A DNA stretch of 9,460 nucleotides from CAYNFH01 sp964396385 (GTDB taxonomy: Bacteria > Armatimonadota > Chthonomonadetes > Chthonomonadales > CAJBBX01), in assembly GCA_964396385.1 (NCBI GenBank), contig CAYNFH010000237.1, positions 1-9,460 of the forward strand, given 5' to 3'. Shown here one piece after another: positions 6,821 to 9,460 of the stretch; position 1 is the stretch's first letter; each line of letters begins with the position of its first letter. The notes beneath the pieces are model-generated. The model searched no databases. It was not told where the DNA came from and worked only from the letters and a program-made list of their open reading frames with translations. The position numbers and the translations under genes were made by a program.

Positions 6821-8602
6821 TTACTCATCAACGATCTTACCGTTAAACTCCCTTACCACTAATTTCAACAGGTCGTCGGCGTCTGACGGCTCGCCGGCCT
6901 CGTGCACAGGAGGCACAGTCTCGGGCGCCTGCTCCAAGAGCTCAAGGCCTGGTGGGGGCGGCGGACCCGGATCCGGCGCATGCCCAGCCGCCTCCAGCAG
7001 CACGCACCGAATGCGGAATCCTCCGATGCCGAGTTCACTTGCCAACGCTTTCTGCACCGCTTCCTGACCCCTTGGCTTCTCCACCTTAGACCGGAAAAAC
7101 TCATTAGGAAACCCGAGCACAATCTCATTTCCACGAAGTTCCATCACTTCCACTCCGTTGAACGTGGCCTTCGCGGAGGACCATTCGTCGGACATGCGCC
7201 GCACAACGCGTGGCCAGATCCTGCGCATCCCTTCCAGGTCAATTGCCGCGCTGTCCGCGCCACCAACCTCCGAATCCGCTCGATTTGCCGTTTCGCTGGC
7301 TTCCGGCGGTAGCGGCCGGGCGCCGTCCCGGCCCTCCTTGGGAGCGCGAGGCTCCTGCCGTAGGGGCGGCCCTGTGTGGCCGCCCGCCTCGGGGGCGCTC
7401 GGGGGACCCGCGTCACTCCGTCCACCCTGCCGAGTGATGGGAGCGCGAGGCTCCTGCCGAGCTTCCAGAACTGTGGTCCGTGGTCCGTGGTTCGCGGTCG
7501 TCGGCAGGCTGCTGGGCAATATGGACCAGAACGCGCGCTCCAGCAGCAGCCGGTGCTGGTTGGTGAAACGGACGTCGCGCTCGGCCTGCGCGAGGACATC
7601 CAGCATCTGCAGCAGGTCCGCCGTACGAAAGCGGGCCGCCTGCTCCTTCAAGCGGGCGAATCTTTCGGGCGTAATCTCGGGCAACGCATGAGGACCGCGC
7701 GCAATAGCCGCAACCGTCAGGTCCCTCAAATGGGCTTGCAGCGCAATAAGAGTCTGTTTAACATCTTTGCCCGAGTCGACCAGCTCGCCCGCTTTGAGAA
7801 ACGCGGCGTTCATGTCATCCGACGCGAGGATCTCCGTCACCTCGTCGAGGAGCTCCGGGCCCACGGTCCCGACGGCGGCGTATACCGCATCGGCCGTGAG
7901 CTCGCCGTCGGTGTACGCAAGCACCTGCTCCAGCAGGCTCAGCGAATCGCGGAACGAGCCCTCGGCCGAACGAGCCAGGGCAGCCAGTCCCTCGGGCTGG
8001 TACGGCACCCTCTCGCTCTCCAGCACACGGCGCAGATTAGCCGTAAGGTCCTCCACCGTGCCGCGCCGGAAGTCGAGCCTCTGGCAGCGGGAGCGAACCG
8101 TCACGGGAACCTTATGGGCCTCGGTTGTGGCAAGGATGAATACGACATGGCCGGGCGGCTCCTCAATAGTTTTCAGCAGCGAGTCGAAGGCCTTCAGGGA
8201 GAGGTCGTGCACCTCGTCGATGATGTAGACCTTGAACCGCGCCGCGCCCGGAGCGTACTTTGCGTTCTCGATAATCTTCTCGCGGACGTCGTCGATGCCG
8301 GTCTCTGAGGCGGCGTCCATCTCGATCACGTCCATCGCGGAACCGTCGCGGATCCGGACGCACATATTGCACGTTCCGCACGGCTCAGGGGTAGGGGCGT
8401 CGGAGCTCTCGCAGTTCAGGGCGCGCGCCAGCAGCCTGGCGGTGGAGGTCTTGCCGCAGCCGCGCGGTCCGCAGAAGAGGTAGGCGTGGGCCACCCGGCC
8501 CGCTCGGATGGCGTTCCGGAGCACGGCGGTCACGTGGTCCTGGCCGATCACCTCGCCAAAGGACTGCGACCTGTATTTGCGGTAGAGGGAAACGTAGGAC
8601 AA
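6821..8602 (-). CDS. dnaX: DNA polymerase III subunit gamma/tau
   Basis: A 593-residue clamp-loader ATPase that loads the sliding clamp in replication. Motifs: MSYVSLYRKYR start, Walker A GPRGCGKTS (45-53), zinc cysteines 64, 75, 78 and 81, Walker B IIDE (127-130), SRC motif (171-173) and sensor-2 GSFRDS (215-220). The ATPase and collar domains run to about 360; a tau-like C-terminal domain runs from about 455. The start is TTG at 8602: an in-frame TGA occurs four codons upstream and the conserved N-terminus begins there. No strong ribosome-binding site is visible. The linker (about 363-450) is unusual: it contains a heptamer repeat array, a palindrome and a duplicated word giving RQEPRAP twice (382-388, 415-421). 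No A-rich frameshift site was found, so a single full-length product is expected. SRP RNA lies upstream and ybaB downstream. Confidence 0.97.
   Translation of the reverse strand: MSYVSLYRKYRSQSFGEVIGQDHVTAVLRNAIRAGRVAHAYLFCGPRGCGKTSTARLLARALNCESSDAPTPEPCGTCNMCVRIRDGSAMDVIEMDAASETGIDDVREKIIENAKYAPGAARFKVYIIDEVHDLSLKAFDSLLKTIEEPPGHVVFILATTEAHKVPVTVRSRCQRLDFRRGTVEDLTANLRRVLESERVPYQPEGLAALARSAEGSFRDSLSLLEQVLAYTDGELTADAVYAAVGTVGPELLDEVTEILASDDMNAAFLKAGELVDSGKDVKQTLIALQAHLRDLTVAAIARGPHALPEITPERFARLKEQAARFRTADLLQMLDVLAQAERDVRFTNQHRLLLERAFWSILPSSLPTTANHGPRTTVLEARQEPRAPITRQGGRSDAGPPSAPEAGGHTGPPLRQEPRAPKEGRDGARPLPPEASETANRADSEVGGADSAAIDLEGMRRIWPRVVRRMSDEWSSAKATFNGVEVMELRGNEIVLGFPNEFFRSKVEKPRGQEAVQKALASELGIGGFRIRCVLLEAAGHAPDPGPPPPPGLELLEQAPETVPPVHEAGEPSDADDLLKLVVREFNGKIVDE
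7340..7500. repeat. Repeat cluster inside the dnaX linker
   Basis: A 21-bp word occurs twice, identical, at 7340-7360 and 7439-7459, exactly 99 bases apart; its core is GGAGCGCGAGGCTCC, itself partly self-complementary. Between the copies lies a perfect 8-bp palindrome, GGGCGGCC (7364-7371) and GGCCGCCC (7378-7385), with a 6-nt loop. Beside the second copy are four heptamers, GTGGTCC, GTGGTCC, GTGGTTC, GCGGTCG (7473-7500), one arm of the kind seen in the intergenic elements, with no inverted partner. All of it is in frame within the variable linker of dnaX, so it appears to be repeat material tolerated in coding sequence. Confidence 0.8.
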
Positions 8603-8621
8603 GAGACAAGCTCACAAAGCA

Positions 8622-8715
8622 GTATGGGTGTGTGGGAGTATGGGTGCATGGGGGCAGGTGCCCGCTCGCGCGGCGCTCCCTACTCCCACACGCCCACACA
8701 CCCACACACCCACAC
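8622..8715. repeat. Fold-back tandem repeat element D (GTGTGGGN octamer)
   Basis: The left arm (8622-8653) reads GTATGGGT, GTGTGGGA, GTATGGGT, GCATGGGG. The right arm (8681-8715) read on minus gives GTGTGGGT, GTGTGGGT, GTGTGGGC, GTGTGGGA and GTA. The centre (8654-8680) is very GC-rich with internal self-complementarity. It lies between the 3' end of the SRP RNA (6-9 bases away) and the dnaX start (19 bases away). It could end SRP RNA transcription or sit in the dnaX leader; no T-tract terminator is present here otherwise. Confidence 0.8.
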
Positions 8716-8724
8716 AGTTGTTTT

Positions 8725-8996
8725 GATCGTGCACCCCGCTTTTGATGTGGCTCCGAACGGAAGCAGTCGTCGACGGCTCCAGCCAGGTATTCACGCGGCA
8801 CTCGGGAAGTCGTCCTTAGTGCTGCTGCCTTCCGGCCCTGACACGGTTCGCACGCTTGCCGATGCGCGGAGCCCGACCTTCAACGCCGCCGCCGGTTGTT
8901 GAACCGATCGGAGACCGCACCGAGAGCAGGGAATTCGGCCCCGCATGTTGCGGATTTCGGGTACAGGGCACCGCAGACTCCCCGCTTAGCACGATC
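8725..8996 (-). ncRNA. ffs: Large bacterial signal recognition particle RNA with Alu domain
   Basis: This RNA of about 272 nt pairs with Ffh to direct membrane protein insertion. The S-domain core is plain on minus: GTCAGGGCCGGAAGGC followed by AGCAGC (about 8821-8842), with the GGAA tetraloop in GCCGGAAGGC and the symmetric loop flanked by GTG/CAC. The 5' half matches the Alu domain of the Bacillus scr RNA: GTGCTAAGCGGGGAG, then GCGGTGCCCTGTACCCG, AATCCGC and GGGGCCGAATTCCC. The ends pair perfectly over 11 bp (8989-8999 with 8722-8732), and the length matches the 271-nt B. subtilis RNA. A stem GGCTCC/GGAGCC (8868-8873 with 8775-8780) bounds the inner S-domain arm. It precedes dnaX, as in B. 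subtilis. Exact ends are estimated. Confidence 0.93.
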
Positions 8997-9001
8997 AAAC
9001 C

Positions 9002-9007
9002 CTAATA
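9002..9007 (-). promoter_or_regulatory. Probable -10 box of the SRP RNA promoter
   Basis: TATTAG on the minus strand (9007 to 9002) lies so that transcription would start near 8995-8996, the predicted 5' end of the SRP RNA. No good -35 hexamer is found 16-18 bases upstream. A second -10-like TACAAT occurs at 9040-9035 and would give a start about 30 bases earlier, needing processing. Confidence 0.35.
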
Positions 9008-9049
9008 CGATCCAAAGCCCGAAACTCCTCTCGTATTGTATCACCGAAC

Positions 9050-9113
9050 GACGAAAGACGGGAGAAGGAAGACGGATTCACATTCCGTCCGTCCCCGTCT
9101 CCCGTCCTCCGTT
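9050..9113. repeat. Fold-back tandem repeat element E (GACGGAN heptamer)
   Basis: The left arm (9050-9077) reads GACGAAA, GACGGGA, GAAGGAA, GACGGAT. The right arm (9084-9113) read on minus gives AACGGAG, GACGGGA, GACGGGG and a tail ACGGACGGA. Heptamer, arm length and short AT-containing centre match element B at 1300-1369, so the two are copies of one family. The right arm ends 3 bases after the stop codon of the minus-strand gene at the window edge, a position suited to a 3'-end hairpin or terminator. Confidence 0.8.
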
Positions 9114-9116
9114 GGT

Positions 9117-9460
9117 CTACCCCTTATCAGCCAGGACCTGCCGGTGCTCCTCCTGCTGAATTTTGGCGTACTCCGTGTTCGGGACCATGTCCGCGTCCGT
9201 GATTGGCTTGGACCCCATGACCTGCTCCCGGCTGATCTTGAAGACCTTCCGGATGATCCGGTCCGGAACCATCTTCGTCCGATCCACCCACAGGTACTTC
9301 TTGTCCGTCATGCCCTCGCCGCTCCAGCCGAACTTGTCCTGGATGAACGGCGACGTGCCTCGTGGGTCGAACTCGAACACGAGATAGTAGTACGGGCGCG
9401 AGAAGCTATACATCTTGGGGTCCTTGCTCATATCGATCTTGCGGCCCCACTTGCCGTCCC
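9117..9460 (-). CDS. Unrecognised protein, C-terminal part (runs off window)
   Basis: About 113 residues of an open frame that continues past the right edge. No start is taken inside: the ATG at 9431 has no ribosome-binding site, and the codons upstream of it (DGKWGRKID) read as normal coding sequence in the same frame. The visible part has an aromatic beta-strand stretch (PYYYLVFEFDPR), a Gly-rich loop (FGWSGEGM), and a charged helix-like end (EYAKIQQEEHRQVLADKG). No signal peptide, membrane segment or catalytic motif can be seen in this portion. The family is not recognised. Repeat element E follows its TAG stop by 3 bases. Confidence 0.75.
   Translation of the reverse strand, partial: DGKWGRKIDMSKDPKMYSFSRPYYYLVFEFDPRGTSPFIQDKFGWSGEGMTDKKYLWVDRTKMVPDRIIRKVFKISREQVMGSKPITDADMVPNTEYAKIQQEEHRQVLADKG

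Noticed and set aside
7283..7516. Programmed frameshift site making a short gamma form of DnaX
   Set aside because: No A-rich slippery heptamer was seen in the linker on the coding strand.
7158..8308. Long plus-strand open frames opposite dnaX
   Set aside because: They are antisense to a clearly conserved dnaX and show no family motifs; high GC explains the openness.
8775..8873. A 99-nt small (4.5S-type) SRP RNA bounded by GGCTCC/GGAGCC
   Set aside because: The sequence 5' of it matches the Alu domain and the outer ends pair perfectly over 11 bp, so the large form is the right model.

Overview
This is a GC-rich bacterial window, probably from a metagenome-assembled or draft genome, since a run of ten Ns breaks one gene. 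The best taxonomic guess is an environmental phylum such as Armatimonadota, with Planctomycetota, Acidobacteriota or Chloroflexota as alternatives; confidence is low. The guess rests on GC content, a Tat-exported Gfo/Idh/MocA oxidoreductase, a TIGR03118-type secreted propeller protein, a propeller plus helical-domain protein, and many short tandem repeats between genes.

Left part (1-4315): a small CPFCG protein (+) converges on a general-stress-type short-chain dehydrogenase (-). Next comes a Tat-signal Gfo/Idh/MocA oxidoreductase (+), which converges on a secreted TIGR03118-like protein (-) across a 14-bp perfect terminator hairpin. Middle (4316-6328): a two-domain protein (+) with sensor-type propeller repeats followed by a helical domain resembling an alpha/alpha toroid. 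These genes look like separate accessory units in alternating orientation rather than one operon.

Right part (6459-9460, all minus strand): a housekeeping block in the order SRP RNA, dnaX, ybaB. This matches the Bacillus subtilis order scr-dnaX-yaaK, but recR does not follow ybaB. The SRP RNA is the large bacterial form of about 272 nt with an Alu domain; its 5' and 3' ends form a perfect terminal helix. DnaX starts at TTG. The window ends inside an unrecognised minus-strand gene. The 8603-9116 stretch has no protein gene but holds the SRP RNA, its probable promoter and two repeat elements.

The main non-genic signal is a family of five intergenic fold-back elements (290-359, 1300-1369, 6327-6448, 8622-8715, 9050-9113). 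Each is built from degenerate 7- or 8-bp tandem repeats on one arm and their inverted complement on the other. Four of the five abut the 3' end of a gene, and three stop codons lie inside repeat units. The copies at 1300 and 9050 share the same heptamer (GACGGAN), so they are probably related by descent or movement. The dnaX linker carries related material: a heptamer array, a palindrome and a duplicated 21-bp word, all in frame. These resemble the short tandemly repeated repetitive (STRR) sequences known from cyanobacteria, but the fold-back form at gene ends is the most interesting feature of the window.
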